DNA of 64,000 nucleotides. Source: Psilocybe azurescens (Eukaryota; Basidiomycota; Agaricomycetes; Agaricales; Agrocybaceae). The position numbers and the translations under genes are program-made. Each line of letters begins with the position of its first letter. Position 1 is the stretch's first letter. The notes beneath the pieces were generated by a model. The model had not been told where the DNA came from, did not search any database, and worked only from the letters and a program-made list of their open reading frames with translations. Shown here piece after piece: positions 37,501 through 50,192 of the stretch. The DNA is taken from assembly GCA_023853785.1 (NCBI GenBank), contig JAJIRX010000032.1:372001-436000 (forward strand), read 5' to 3'.

Positions 37501-40500
37501 AGCCGACTGAGCTCCAACTGGAAGGCCAGAGCAGGTTCAATGTTACGAATAGCCTGCTCTTCTTTCCAGACGCCGTCAAAATCACGGAGAGTGAAATAAA
37601 CAGGATATTGTGCGCGACGGCACAAAAGAATGGACATGCGTCGAACGCCCCGGTGAGCAAGTATATCCACATGATCGTTCACAAAGTCGACGACCACATT
37701 ATTCCATTCGCTTTCAGGCATATCATCCTCATCGCGGAAAATGCGAAGGGCGATGTTGACGACATTCGGTGCTTGACTGTTGGCACCATATCGCTCGGAA
37801 AACTCTTGACCGTCGAATGCCGGCAGCATCGAGACGACCTTGTCGAATCCTTTGGCCATAGCTTTCACGTTGGGGAAGGAAGCGATGGTTCCAGTGCGGA
37901 CTGGCTGGGACTGGTGTCGATTGATCATGTAGGTAAGATCACTGACAGAAGCTGAACGAAGTGGAGGTCCTCTAGAGACAAGATGTCAGCGAAGAGAAAT
38001 TTCAGACTGAAAATGAGACGTACCCTGCTGCAATGCGCGGAGTATCTGGAGGGGAGTGCGAATGTCCTAAATTGAAACGCCATGTCACAACAGTCGGAAC
38101 TTCTCCGTCATCCAGGGTATCGCCTTCTTCGTAATCAAGGGAAAGCAAGTTATATGCCTTGTACGCGCGCCTAATATATACCTCGTATGCAGCTTGACAA
38201 GCAAATCAGACGTCATACCGAAGAAGAGATAAGGAAGAACTAACCAAGTCGAACCATGGGGTCGTCATGGTTAAAGAAGGCCGGTAAGACGTCGTAGACC
38301 ACATATCTCGAATCCGTTAGTTCCCTGAGAACTTCAGCCGAGGGAGTCCTTGGGGCACATCAGCTTTGTTCATGAGATAAAAGAAGAAAAGTAGCATACC
38401 TAGGCGCCTGGCCTGATTCACCGTAGTAGTTATTGGTCACCGAGTTCTTCAGCACTGATTCCATCTGAACGAGACGCTCCTCATATGAGGGCATTTGACC
38501 AAGGATGAGAACCTCTCGGGCTTTCAACGACACTGATGTGGACGATCTAACGCGGGGCAATTAACACCAAGACACACGGTAAATATAAGAAACATACTTG
38601 GCTTCCAAAGAGGCAAGTCCTTGTAAGACCTTGAAAAGGCTGCTCTCGGGATTAGAGATAGTCAAGTTGCTGTTCTTCACGTAATCCAGAATAGCGAGTA
38701 CTAGTTTGGCCTTGCCTTGCACCTTGATGTGGCTGAGGACTAGGCTTACAGCAGTGTCGAGATCATCCTTATACTGATCGCGAAGGGTAAGGACGCGAGC
38801 TTCAATGCTACCACCAAATAGCTTCTCAGTGGCTTCGTAGCGAGACAAGAGGGTAGCGATGGTTTCCGTTGTGTAGTTCTTCAAGCCTCCACTATAACGC
38901 TCAACCACGTCATACAAGGCCACAATCTTGGAACGGAACATGGCTCTGTCTTGAGGAAGGATATAGTCTTGGATATAGTGGTCGATAAGTTTCCTCACTC
39001 GAACGGCAGGGAACTCGGTGTTTTCTCCCTTGGCTTTCGCAGCTTCAATAGCAGAGCGGATGTTGTCCTCCAACTTCTGTGGAATTCGTCCAGACAGTGA
39101 GGAAAGAATGGCATTGATTTCCGAGAAGGGCAGCTTGGCATCGTGCAGGACCTCGATGAATTCCTTGAGGGTGGAGTTCATGACAGACTGGTTGTCGAAA
39201 CCATCCAAAATGTCGTTCAAGACGCCGAGGCAACGAGCAAGACGTTGATGGGGCTTGTTCCCAACAACACCTGGGGAACCCATTGGAGGAAGAAGGCCCT
39301 CGAAAGGTTTCGCGTGTTTCACCCGAGCGGGGTCGTCGAGGGTAAGAACACCAAGAATGTCTCCGGGCTCAAGACTTACCCCAGGCTGTTTGATTAATTG
39401 AATAATGCCGTCCTCAGTAGCAACAAGAGGCATGTACATTTTCATGACCTGAGAAAGCGTGAATTAGAGATTCGTTGACGATTATCACGAACACTTACTT
39501 CGATCTCGGCGTATTGGTCACCGGCTTTGACGTGGTCGCCGCTGTCGAGGAAGTATCTAATTAGTTTTCCGGGGCTTGGACTTCTGAGTTGAGTGGGATC
39601 GTTCTCTTGTTCGATCAAGCACGTCTTAGCGTCGACCATCAATCTGAGGGAGCCAACTTCCTCTCTCCAATAGATAGAATGACTCTTGCCGTCCAAAAGA
39701 ACCAATAATCCACCGTCCGCCAGAGGACGAGCTCCAACTCATGGTGCGACCTCCATTCAGGTACAGAGTCCAGACTGTCGACGATGATCGGGCAGCAGTA
39801 AATGAATAACGAGTATTCTCGTAGATAAAATCGATGCCGAAAACTGTGCGGAGAACATCACGGCCGGGAACTTGCCCCTTGTCGAGAATGCGCTTGTACT
39901 CCGTCCAGCAGGCTTCGGAAGCAAGATAAGCTTTAGTCACAGCTCCGCAGACTACAGCCAGAGTCGCGTCAGGGCGCTCAGCAGTCAGTTTGTTGCTGAT
40001 CAAGGAGTCGAGCCACCCAGTAGTTATGGTATTTTCCTTGAAAGCTTCCAGTTCCAGGAGTTTGATAAGATATTCGACCGTCGTGCGGAAGTCGCCTCGG
40101 ATACTGAGTTCCTTCAAAGCGACAATCATATTTTTGCGACTCTCTCCTCGGTCTTCACCGTAGGCAAAGATGTGACCAAATTGGGAATCAGCGAATTCGT
40201 GCAGTCCACCTGCAGTGCTGACTGAGAAATAACCCCAGACGTTGGTGCTGGATCGGAAATTGAGTTCCTGGATAGAACCCGATGATGGCTTGAAGCCCGC
40301 ATCAGGATTCTCGGCTGTAATACGGACAGCAACGACATGGCCTTTTGGTCGGGGTTTGCGTTGTAGCCTGCTTGAATCGGGGTTGGTCATGTCGAAATCG
40401 ATTTCGGAAGAACCATTGGGTGCAACTCCATAGAGTTGTCGGATGTCGCGAATGCGGTGGAGAGGAATGCCCATAGCAATCTGTAGCTGCGCGGCGGGAA

Positions 40501-41911
40501 GATTGACCCCGGAAACCATTTCAGTCGTGGGATGCTCGACTTGAAGACGGGGATTCAACTCCAAGAAATAGAAATAATCCTCGGAGTGACTATAGAGATC
40601 TTAAGAACGGAAAATGAGCATCTCGATACAGACGGACAAGAAAAAAGAGCATACATTCAACAGTACCAGCACTAACGTAACCAACGAGTTTCGATAAGCG
40701 AACTGCGGCGCGTTCCATCTGCTCAAAGGTCTCTTCCTTCGCAATTGTTACTGGTGCCTCTTCGATGATTTTTTGATGACGACGCTGAACAGAGCAGTCA
40801 CGACCGAAAAGAGAGATAGCATTGCCGTATTGATCTGCGAGAAGTTGCACCTCCAAGTGACGTGCCTGGCCGGCGAGCTTCATGATGAAGATTGGGGAAC
40901 CTGGATACCTTGAAAACATAGTTTGCATAGTAAGATCGGCACAACATACCTGGAACTTCTCCGGCTACAGCATGGTATGCATTCTTGAACGCTTCTGGTT
41001 GTTCCACTTTACGGATACCCTTTCCTCCTCCTCCTTCACTAGCTTTGATCATAACAGGCCATCCGATTTGCTCGGCCTTCTTCAATCCTTCTTCAACGGA
41101 AGTAACGCATGCATCTGCGTATGCCTTGTCTGGAACTGTGACATAGCCAGCCTCCGAGAGAACGGTATCTGTGATGCCAGTACCAGACCATGGCATTGTG
41201 GGCACATCGGCACTCTGCGCTACAATTGTGGAGGAAATTTTGTCGCCCAAACTTCTCATGGCACTTCCTGGAGGACCAATAAAGACGATTTTGTGTTTGC
41301 TAGCTGCGAGACTTTCTGGCAAACGCGGATTTTCAGAGGCATGGCCCCATCCTGCCCATACGGCGTGAACTCCGGCACGTTCAGCAACATCGACAATGAG
41401 ATCAACGTTTGCATAGTTGTTGTTGTTGCTCCCTCCAGGAACCTCAATATAACGATCCGCCATCCTGATATATTCGGCGTTCACTTTCAAATCCTCTGGA
41501 GTCGCCATTACCGTAAACTCGACCTCTCTTTCGCGACCAAATGTCTCGTAACTCCATTGACGAATGGATCTGATTTCTTTAACGGCGGCAATACCTGATT
41601 TAATAAAGTGTCAGGGAGACTAATGAAATTAGCAAGATGGCGGCGAACCGTTATTTGCAATGAGAACCTAGTGCGTAATGATGGTCAGAGGAGATTCGAG
41701 AAAGTAAAGAAGCAAAAGAACATACTTTAGTGATGACGGTATGCCCGCCATTTGCCTTTACAAAATCGTGAATGCTGCTGGGCGGTGCTGCATCCAGCGA
41801 ATTACCACCTGGAGTATAATTGTTGAGTAAAAAAAAGCCGATATACGCCAAGAGAGCGCGTCATGTTATACCTATGTACTGCTGAACGCGAGAATGGTCG
41901 TAGGCCGACAT
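34558..41911 (-). CDS. ACC1: Acetyl-CoA carboxylase
   Basis: Biotin-dependent multidomain enzyme that makes malonyl-CoA for fatty-acid synthesis, cytosolic. Starts [15 protein letters not shown] at 41911; 12 exons; about 2,240 aa. In order: biotin carboxylase with the ATP-grasp loop [14 protein letters not shown] and [23 protein letters not shown] with the biotinyl lysine in EVMKMYMPL, split by an intron just before the Val; the central region; and the carboxyltransferase domains with [25 protein letters not shown] and [20 protein letters not shown]. The last exon ends [13 protein letters not shown]. The frame slips near 39737-39743, between LYLNGGRTM and [13 protein letters not shown] sequence: one extra base (A after ATG) or two missing. 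It is not a homopolymer, unlike most other breaks here. All other exon joints are in frame. Confidence 0.96.
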
Positions 41912-42681
41912 AGCTTAATCTATGTGTGACACGGGGAGCGAGCACAATGCAAGCCTTTGTTGGGGGGGGGAAAGAAAGAAGGGGGGGGAGTGAAGGTTGG
42001 TTAATATGTAGACTGGGGACAGAATTATGATCGACCCCAAAATTCTGTGATTTTGCTTACCTCAGCGACATTGGAGGCAGGGTCATCTTGTTTCTTCAAT
42101 CACTCCGATGCCTGCCGTGCTTGTTTCTTCGGGTTCTCACCCAATCTCCAACGGAACATCCGGGCTCAGTTATGCATTATCCACAATGAGAACAGACACC
42201 AGTTCAAACGCCCAATTCCTGCCGATTTTTGTGGCATCATTCACACGGCCCGCAGATCCTTAACTTCCCTGAGGGAGTTCAAGACTTTTCACCATCCGAC
42301 TGTTAGGGTTTGGCCTTAATCGAGGAGATAGCCTTAAAAGAAGACAACATCAATCCCGATTTTACCTCGCGGTCTCATCTCTTCATGCAGATGATAGTTG
42401 GTGCATAAGTATGGTTATCTCGTATTGCATGGTGCCCCCTGACCACTTGCTCCGTAAGAAGCCAGGGAGTGTGAATGCCATACTCCCATCTATTAGCAAT
42501 TCTGAACAACTCTTGCGCACCAAGGTGAGAGTGCAGCGAGATGCGTATCGCACACAAGTGGTTCCTTCCTCTTGGCCTGATAAACTGATAAAAGACATCC
42601 GCATTGCAAGGCGAATCCATCCGTATCAAGCTACACCGAGTTGATTGATAACTAGAAGTATATGCAAATGAACTTGATTCG
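41912..42681. other. ACC1 upstream region with poly-G tract
   Basis: 770 bp between the ACC1 start and the ARPC2 stop. 41962-41990 is a purine block of nine Gs, AAAGAAAGAA and eight Gs (pyrimidine on the ACC1 sense strand), 50 bp upstream of the ACC1 ATG. No coding feature supported; ORFs of up to 107 codons are unremarkable. Confidence 0.6.
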
Positions 42682-43873
42682 TTACGAGTAGCCTCCATTC
42701 AACCTCATCGAGATAGCATTGTGCGACCGCTGTATTGGAAAGTGAGCAAGCATCTGAAAGCATAACTGATAGTTAACATACCTCGCGGTCTTCCCTCTCG
42801 GTTGTGGCAACCTCCGTCTTCGCCCTATTGAGGACCTTCTGGAACTCTGTGACACGATGTCTCATTCTCGAGTGCATATACGCCTTTGAACATTTAATGT
42901 GATAGTGCAAATAATCCCGGAACAGCTGGATGTGAGAAATGGTGGATGGAGCAACCGATTTGGTAAAATGGCGAGGGAAAAGAACGAAGGTAACGTAACC
43001 AATTTCCTCGCTGTTTCTCAGACCAGGGACATGACGAATCTCAAGTGGAGGATCGCGGCTGGAATAGAGTACTTGCGGGGCATTTTGAATAGACGGTTGG
43101 CGCCGCGCATCAACGAATTCCTGGATGAAGAATAAACGACTGCGGAGATATATAAAATGACGCGCATACTTGTAGGAACACTTTCCCAAAGATTCGGTCG
43201 GTTTCTTCCCTGAAGACAGTGGAGAATATGACAGTTACACGGTCGGGGGCTGCCTGGATGTACATCGCTTCTTCATCTCTATAATGGATCTGCATCAACT
43301 CTCCCTGTCCCCCTGCCGATTCCAACTGCTTTTGGGTATCGAATCCTCGCTCAAAGGGAGCGGCAAGCGCGTTGCGCTTCAACAGCGCCAACGACGTCAC
43401 AAATGCCTCGCGGGACTCTTGATAGATCAATAAATCGTGATATCACGACAAGGGTCACTGTAGAGGACACACCAGCATCCGTTGGGACTTGCTCCAGGTC
43501 GATCTCCAAGCTGACATTATACTCTGGTTCAACCTGAGTAGCAAGTAGAGAGCCATATTCCCTCCTTAAAATATCTAGAGCACCATATTGAACCAATTCA
43601 TCCCAACAGCGGATATTCATGGAAAGCAGTAGCACAGTCTTGCGCTCTGGAGTTGAGAGATGGAAGCGAACGTTGTCATAGTCAACGAACACAACATCAA
43701 GGGATCCTGGCCTTCGCAAAGTGAGATTAAACTTTGAGTAGAGCTTTACAATATGGGTTACTTTTGAATCTTCTCTAAGATTGTGGTTTGAATGATAACA
43801 TTATGGGGCTTTACGACGACGGTTAGAATCACTACCACTTGTAACTTGAATGACATACCTCTAGGAGAATCAT
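42682..43873 (-). CDS. ARPC2: Arp2/3 complex subunit 2 (p34-Arc)
   Basis: Structural subunit of the actin-nucleating Arp2/3 complex. Starts MILLE at 43873, exon 1 only 15 nt. Later exons read [51 protein letters not shown], then [21 protein letters not shown] and [18 protein letters not shown]. The strongly conserved [24 protein letters not shown] is present, followed by FQKVLNRAK. The last exon ([15 protein letters not shown]) ends at 42682. All introns are GT-AG and in frame; no indels. The length of about 310 aa fits the family. Confidence 0.94.
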
Positions 43874-45540
43874 GTTGATCGATAAGAAAGAAAGTACGTG
43901 ATGAGGGTTGTGAGAGGGTTTATTGGCCTGAGAGTTGAGCGATGCAGGGAATAGGAGTAAGGCGTCGCGCGCTCAATGTAACTCAATGGCCCATACTTAC
44001 TTACAAGGACTAGAAACACCTCGATGTGGTACAGATTGAAGGTCCGACCGGCCATCGACTCGGCTCCATTGCTTTCTGAATCTTTTGGCGTTCTTGACAA
44101 TTGTTTACTAAAGTACTAGTACTACTACATATTCAGGGTTTGTTATGTACCTAACTCAATAAATACATCTACGATATGTCAAGTTAACCTGATGTCTTGA
44201 ATAATTTCGGGGTATTACGCGCAACAGCCAGCGGGAATGGTCGATCTTGAACAGCTCTTGTCAAAGGTGGCTCCGGCTCGAACATTGCGGAGCTTGATCT
44301 CACTCACTTGCTGCTAATAAATTGCTGGGCCAGTCGAATAGCTCCTACTGAACGAGGAGTCGATTAGTAGCGACAATGGTCTTGTATTTGCTCGGTTGCA
44401 ATTAGTTGATGTGCTTCTAACAGATACTTTGTGGCATTGTTTGTGGACCTCGCTCCGAGCTTTCCAGCTGCGAGAAATACGATGACAGAGAACACGAACA
44501 CTGCCATTTGCATACAGAATTTGTTTTCGCCCAAGTTAATAAAATGCCTGAAGACAGATTATTGGGGAAAAGGTCGCCATTTCTAGCTTTCGAGGAATAG
44601 CTTTCGAGACGAATTCAAGATGACCCAGAAACAAGAAAGTAGCGGAAGAGATACAGTCACTAAGTCACCATAGACCAAAAGTGAGGCGGGATGAATTGTA
44701 CTGTTGTAATCTGAACAGAGTGGTGTTTGCAAGAATTCCTGAGTCCTCGGTCAGATGTTCGAAAAGTAAATCCAAAGCAATTCAGAAAGTGTATCAAAAC
44801 TAGAAGGTGAATAACGGTGAACTGAGAGCCGTGGCTTGCGATATGTGAACATTAGGGACGGTCAAAGATTTCGTCGAAAGGCAAGATGTGATTGGATCAA
44901 AATCATGAGTTACTCAAGCGCTTGCATCGCCTTGAAATTATTGCTCCTGGACTTGAGCCGATACCTGCTACCAACATGGGGTCAAATTTAATCAAGGGCT
45001 ATCGATAATTCTCCTGATAAGTAAGTACTTACCAATTAGAAGTATTGTCAAGCCACTCTCCGACCGATCGACGCTAAATGATACACAACAGGGAAAAGGT
45101 GGCCCGAAAGGAGAAAATATTGAAAGGCTCCCTCCGGCTGGAAAGGCTACACAATAGTATCGCAGTCTTCACTATTCTTCTAATTGTGTATGCAAGCTAC
45201 TATCAGGTGCGAATCGTGATAAATTTGTCCGTCCATTATTGGTAAACAGAGAGATATCTCCTGTTCGGAGAGATGAGAAAGTGGGGAAAGCTATCGGTAA
45301 ATGTGGTAAAGTATGAAAGTGAGGCCATGTTGACCGGGAAAATTGCCTAGAAATGCAAGGTTACAAGTATATGGATAGGGTGAGAAATGAGAAACAAAGT
45401 GACTCCGCGCAGTGTCATGACCATTTGAATGGCTATCCCGGTAAAGAAGAGTCTACCGGATGAAAACATGTCCAAGTTAAATTAATATGACGTCAATCCT
45501 CTGAACAAGGAGAGAGGATAAAGTATCAGTGCGTGCCAGA
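43874..45540. other. Intergenic, no supported gene
   Basis: 1.67 kb between the ARPC2 start and the Zds-like stop. AT-moderate sequence with frequent stops in all frames; no repeat longer than about 12 bp and no RNA-like structure noticed. Confidence 0.5.
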
Positions 45541-48419
45541 TTATCTTCTTTGCTGTTGTTGCCAAACAGCTAAGGGAACATCCTCTTCCTCTCCGTTTGG
45601 GGTCCGACCTTCCGCTGTATGAGGTCGCTTTTCATATGGAGTGGCGGCATGAGCGCTATGGCCCTTGCGAAGATTACCATTCGGAGAGGGCAGTGATGGC
45701 GACGTATAAGCAGTAGCCGACAGAGATCGTCCCGGACTCTTATGACCCTGGTGTCTATCACCAAGAGATTCTTGCGAAGTATTAAGTTTGTGTAGTTGCA
45801 TAGGTGAGTTTTTGGGAGAATGAGGATGTTGCTGGCGTTGACTTGAGGGAGGAGAACGAGAGCGACGATGAGCATTTACGTTAGAAGGGTTGGGTGATTG
45901 CTGTAAATGATGAGTTGGGGAGGAAGAGGGTTGAGACATCCAATTTGACTGGTCAGCAGGAGCCATTGCCCCGGGTGGCAGGCCAGGTCGATGATGAGGA
46001 TCCATTGGTGGTTGATAGTAAAATTGTTCTGGTTGCCCCTTTGCTTGAGGTTGTACTAGTTTGGGAGGGGAGTTTGAATATGGGCCAGGCTGTTGGGAGC
46101 GTGGATACGGTTGAGCGCCATTGGGCAAAGGAATAGGCACGGTGGGGCTACGTGGCGCCTGTCCATTATATCCACCGTATTCTTGTTCCATTACACGATG
46201 TTGCATTTCGTATTGGGGACCTTTAATCGGCATTTCCGCTCGGCGTACACCCGGCTGCCCACCAGCAGGCGTCTTCGTAAGAGAGCCTCGTTTTCCTGAC
46301 TCCTTTTTCTTGAGTTCGATTTCTCGTTCACGCTCACGTTCCCGCTGCTCTTTTTCTAATCTTTCTTTCTCGGCCTTTTCGCGCTGCTCTTTCTCTTTCG
46401 CCTCTTTCTCTTTCTCTTTCAGCTCCCTTTCCCTCTCCTCTTGTTCAGCATCTTCCCGACTTTCGGTGGTTCCTGAATTCGAAGTACCATTCGTGACCGA
46501 CTGTGTTGGACTTGTAGAAGGATTCTGAGCTTTATTGATGACCCCAAGGTACCAGAACATGAGGTTGCTGATGAGAACCTGTTCATAAAGTGGTCTTCTG
46601 GGATTAGCAAGCTTGATGTGGCTAAGTCGGTAGATCGCCCTTTCGACATGAATGGGGTATCTTGCGTAAGGGTTTCCACCGATTCCAGGGGCCAGTCCAG
46701 GAGATGTTGGAGGCACATACGATTTTGACGACTTCGAGGCCCCAAGGAGAGCTTGAGCCGCCTCTCGGCCAGATGTTCCACCGGTCATAGAAGACTGATA
46801 CTCTGTGTCCTGTTTTTTCTTTCCAAAGAGAGAACCAAAGAAACCTGATTCTTTTTCTTTTCAGAGGCAACACGATCACGGCCCTCGCGGTCTTTTTCCT
46901 TTTGACCCTTCTTGCTACCCTTATCGCCTCCCCATTTGCCGAACAACCCCTTCTTGTCCTTTTCCTTTTCCTTGCGGGTCTGGGGCGGTAGGCTATGTGC
47001 GACCACGGATGGAGGGGAGTGAACAGGAATCGGGCGTCCATTAGTGACTTCTGATGGTGACGGAGTTCTAGATGAAGTGCTTGGTTCTTGGATAGTTTGA
47101 GGGACAGCGAGACGCTGTGGTTGCGGTTGATGAATAACCGCAGGAGGTGTTTCTTGTTGAATAGGTAATATTTCGATAGGTCTTTGAGGCGGCTCTTCTA
47201 CAGGAACAGATATTGGCTCTTGTGGTAGTGGGGGGAGCAGGTGGAGGAGATGCAACAGTAATTGGAACAGCGTGTAAGCTCGTATCATCTTCATCGTCCC
47301 GGGCATAAGCTTCGTAAATAGATGTCTCTTCACTGTATGAGTCCGGCCTCCCGATATAGTGGGAACCGTCGTCTGAAATTGTAGGTCGACGCAGGATCGT
47401 GCTGTGGTCAGAATCACCATGGTCGCTTGAAGATACGTCACTAGACGTCCTATGTTCGGATGGAACAGGTGGGGTCGCGTTCGCACTTGGTCCCCTTCGC
47501 GAAGCCCCAAATCGGTGGCCTCCACCATCACCAGGCAGACCTGGTTTGCGGATCTTCGTTCGAGCGGCTCGTCGTAAGATCTGTCCAGGCGGAGGAACGA
47601 TGATTGGAGCATCGGCCTCGTCACCCATGTCCGGTATTTCATCCATCATATCAATAGCTAAAGCCCCATGTGTCGTGAACACGAAATTCTTTCAAAAGAG
47701 ATAGTTATCATACCAGAAGGAGACATATTCATACTCAAGCTCCTCCTCAAGACACTCCGGAGCCTGGAAGGGTCATCGCTTTCAGATGCTTCTTCTGCCA
47801 ACTCCTCTAACTTTTGTAAATCGCTGATAGTTAACTGGGGGCCCGGATTTGTTGGGTACATCAAGCTGCGATTCCTCTTAAGCGGGACAATATTTTTCTT
47901 CCTCGACTCCATCGTTCTCCTTTGGACGATACTGTCTACTCAGCATAGACCGTTTACGATTTAGACTCGAAGAGGAGGACAAGGAGGATGGAGAGGTCGA
48001 CTGCTCAGCTGATCCATCTGAAGGAGATCTTGCGTGTTCTTTCAAGAAAGCTCGAAATTCTGCAGGTGCAATTTCGGGATGCAAACTCGCTGGAACCCAG
48101 AAGAGGTGAAGAGGGTCATCAGATGGGTTGTTTGGGGCCGGATCTGCTGTGCGACTACTCCCTACGCTGGTGGTACGATCGGGAGAGGGAGGGCTTGACC
48201 ACTACTGGTAATAAAGCTGGAATCTGGAGAAGCCGTCGATGCAGCAGGTGTTTTACCGACCCAAAACTGAGCAGTTGGAGAAGAAGGTGGGGATTGATTT
48301 GGTAAGTCTGGGTCGATGGTCAGAGCACCTGGTGTTGTTGATCGCCTCTTGAGGTCCCTGAGGGCCTCTACCTCTCGTTGTATCTCATATTCAGATGGTT
48401 GAAGCGGTCGAGCGGTCAT
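45541..48419 (-). CDS. Zds-domain protein (Zds1/Zds2-like PP2A regulator)
   Basis: Yeast Zds proteins bind the Cdc55-PP2A phosphatase and act in mitotic entry and polarity. The C-terminal Zds signature is clear: YPIHVERAIYRLSHIKLANP followed by RRPLYEQVLISNLMFWYLGVI. Starts MTARPLQPSEYEIQREVEALRDLKRR at 48419. The rest is low complexity: Ser/Pro-rich segments, an acidic AIDMMDEIPDMGDEADAP block after an intron at about 47659-47712, a Lys/Glu/Arg-rich charged run, and a Pro/Gln/His-rich tail ending LAVWQQQQRR. The frame needs one added base at three homopolymers: five A (47893-47897), six C (47230-47235) and five A (46852-46856). A fourth change near 48136-48205 may be either an indel or a 44-bp intron. 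The low-complexity parts could hide further errors. Confidence 0.85.
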
Positions 48420-48961
48420 TTATGACAAGGTGGGGGACAAGAACAACTGTGGTAAGAATTAGCGCTACGAGCGTCACAGATTCGGTGCCTAGCCGAAGAT
48501 CCAAAGCGTAACAAGTGCAATGCCGTTGGAAACGTCTTCACAGTATGTGTGTGGAAATACTCACAGTCGAGCCCAGAGTGGTGGACAACACCTGGGGGTA
48601 TTCGAAGTGGAGAAGGAGGTGGACGAGATCTGTAAATTTGGCAAGTAACCAATGCCAGACTCCGCTGCTTGTCGGCAGCCTTAGGTTCAACCGCAGAAAA
48701 TGGTGACATTACACAACTGTTCCGATTGATAATACATGGCACAGAGTACATTATTTTCTGCGTAAATATTAATAACTACAAAAGAAATGTTCCATTCACA
48801 AGGCAACGAGTAGCTTCGATGTTGACCTCGTAATAGTGCTAACTTCATTCGTAACAGTTTCAAGACGGCTGGATGGGTATTCTGGCAGTGTGATTTCCCC
48901 CAGCAATCCAAGATGGAAAACTCATGTTTAAATTCAAGAATTCTCTGATGGGCTAGCAGGA
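48420..48961. other. Zds-like 5' region
   Basis: 542 bp between the Zds-like start and the MZT1 stop; no gene supported. A 111-codon minus-strand ORF overlaps it but reads like untranslated leader. Confidence 0.45.
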
Positions 48962-49327
48962 CTATCTTCCGTGGGCATTTGACGGTGAAGACTGAGAGAT
49001 GGGGGTTGCACCGACCGCACCCTCTCTTCGAAGTTCCTGGATTACAGCCTAGAAAATCAACCACAGATCAACAGTCAGTTAGCAGTCCAGCAGCCTTGGC
49101 CGCGTTAAAATTATCAAGACAGACAGCAAGCGCCTCAGGGTTGACTCCATTCTCGACCATTCCAACGCAGGTTGCCAGTGTCGCCTTATCTAATTGTGTA
49201 TTCAACAACTGCGATATATCATAAAGTACTCGAGGGTATTTTAGTAAGCGTAGATGTAATCAATAGCATACTCACTGTCTAGGGTTTGCTGGGCCGAGGA
49301 ATTTCTTTCTGATTCCTTAGTAGACAT
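48962..49327 (-). CDS. MZT1: Mitotic-spindle organizing protein 1 (MOZART1)
   Basis: Small gamma-tubulin-complex subunit that recruits and activates microtubule nucleators at the spindle pole body. Its exons are too small to stand out as ORFs. Three exons: 49327-49276 ([17 protein letters not shown]), a second reading [18 protein letters not shown]...[11 protein letters not shown], and a third reading [16 protein letters not shown]...NAHGR-stop at 48962. The introns are 47-76 bp with GTGAGT and GTCTGT donors and TAG/GAG-type acceptors. About 81 aa, the normal size. The core motifs LLNTxLDxx[12 protein letters not shown] and ELRRE match the family closely. No indels. Confidence 0.92.
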
Positions 49328-49472
49328 ACTTATGCGCAAAGATGCAAATTGCGCTCGAGGAATGTGGCGAATACATACCGCTTACAGAATTAGACACTGG
49401 ATATTTCCCACGATTACTTTTCTAATCTAAGTACGCAAACCGTACAAACTTCCTCCTCTTCGTTTACACGCC
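49328..49472. promoter_or_regulatory. MZT1/TMA16 bidirectional promoter interval
   Basis: 145 bp between divergent start codons. The TMA16 side ends in a pyrimidine-rich leader (TTCCTCCTCTTCG), typical of fungal translation-factor genes. No further element recognised. Confidence 0.35.
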
Positions 49473-50192
49473 ATGGCTCCTGCTAATACCACAAAGGCGG
49501 CAGCTGCCGCAACAAAAATCAAAAAGAAAAGTTGTTTCATCCTGCTTCTAGAAAAGCAGGTCAACTTGCACGAAACGCTCTCCGCAAGGGAAAGTTGGGA
49601 AATTTGACTACAAAACGGAACCAAAAGCATCATTCTTTAGGCATGTACACCATATCTTGCTTCCAGATAACGTCTATTGAACTTTCAACAGTTGATCTCT
49701 ATGGGTTCTTTTATCACGCTGTTCCAGAAGAAGGGGTTCTCACCCTTGAGGAACTCCACCATATCATAAGCGATGTTTGGTTGACTCGCTTCGACGAAGA
49801 ATTGGAAAGCGAGCGATCAGCCAGAAGAAAAGGGAGACCAAAAAGCGCAAAGGAAACTAAACTGGAAGAACTGAAGCTTAGAGAGGCAGAAATCTATCGC
49901 ACGGGCATGGGTGAGTTTCATTTGTGCCTGGTAATCAAATTTGTATTCACATATTTTGTTGCCAGAGGTTATTGATCTAACACATCCTCCTACTGTGGAA
50001 CTATTCCGAAGATGGGATCAAAAAGAAGTTGCATTCATCCAACTACTGCGGTTTATTCGAATATTTAGCACCGACCATCAGCTTGCTCTCGTTTCACGGC
50101 CGGGGAAACATCTATCTATTACAGGGTCAACAACTGTTCCCGACAACGACGCCATGGATATTACAGGCGAAAGCGATATTATTTCTGCCTAG
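49473..50192 (+). CDS. TMA16: Translation machinery-associated protein 16
   Basis: Pre-60S ribosome biogenesis factor. Starts MAPANTTKAAAAATKIK at 49473. One A must be added to the five-A run 49521-49525 to pass into EKLFHPASRKAGQLARNALRKGK; the uncorrected frame stops soon after. The intron 49641-49691 has a GC donor (TTTAG|GCATGT) and joins HHSL to VDLYGFFYHAV. A second intron after GTGM joins EVIDLTHPPTVELFRRWDQKE. Further motifs: LHHIISDVWLTRFDEELE, then a basic ARRKGRPKS patch; ends ITGESDIISA. About 205 aa, the usual length. Divergent from MZT1. Confidence 0.9.

Noticed and set aside
36576..37955. Plus-strand ORFs of 177-206 codons opposite ACC1
   Set aside because: Antisense shadows of the strongly conserved carboxylase exons.
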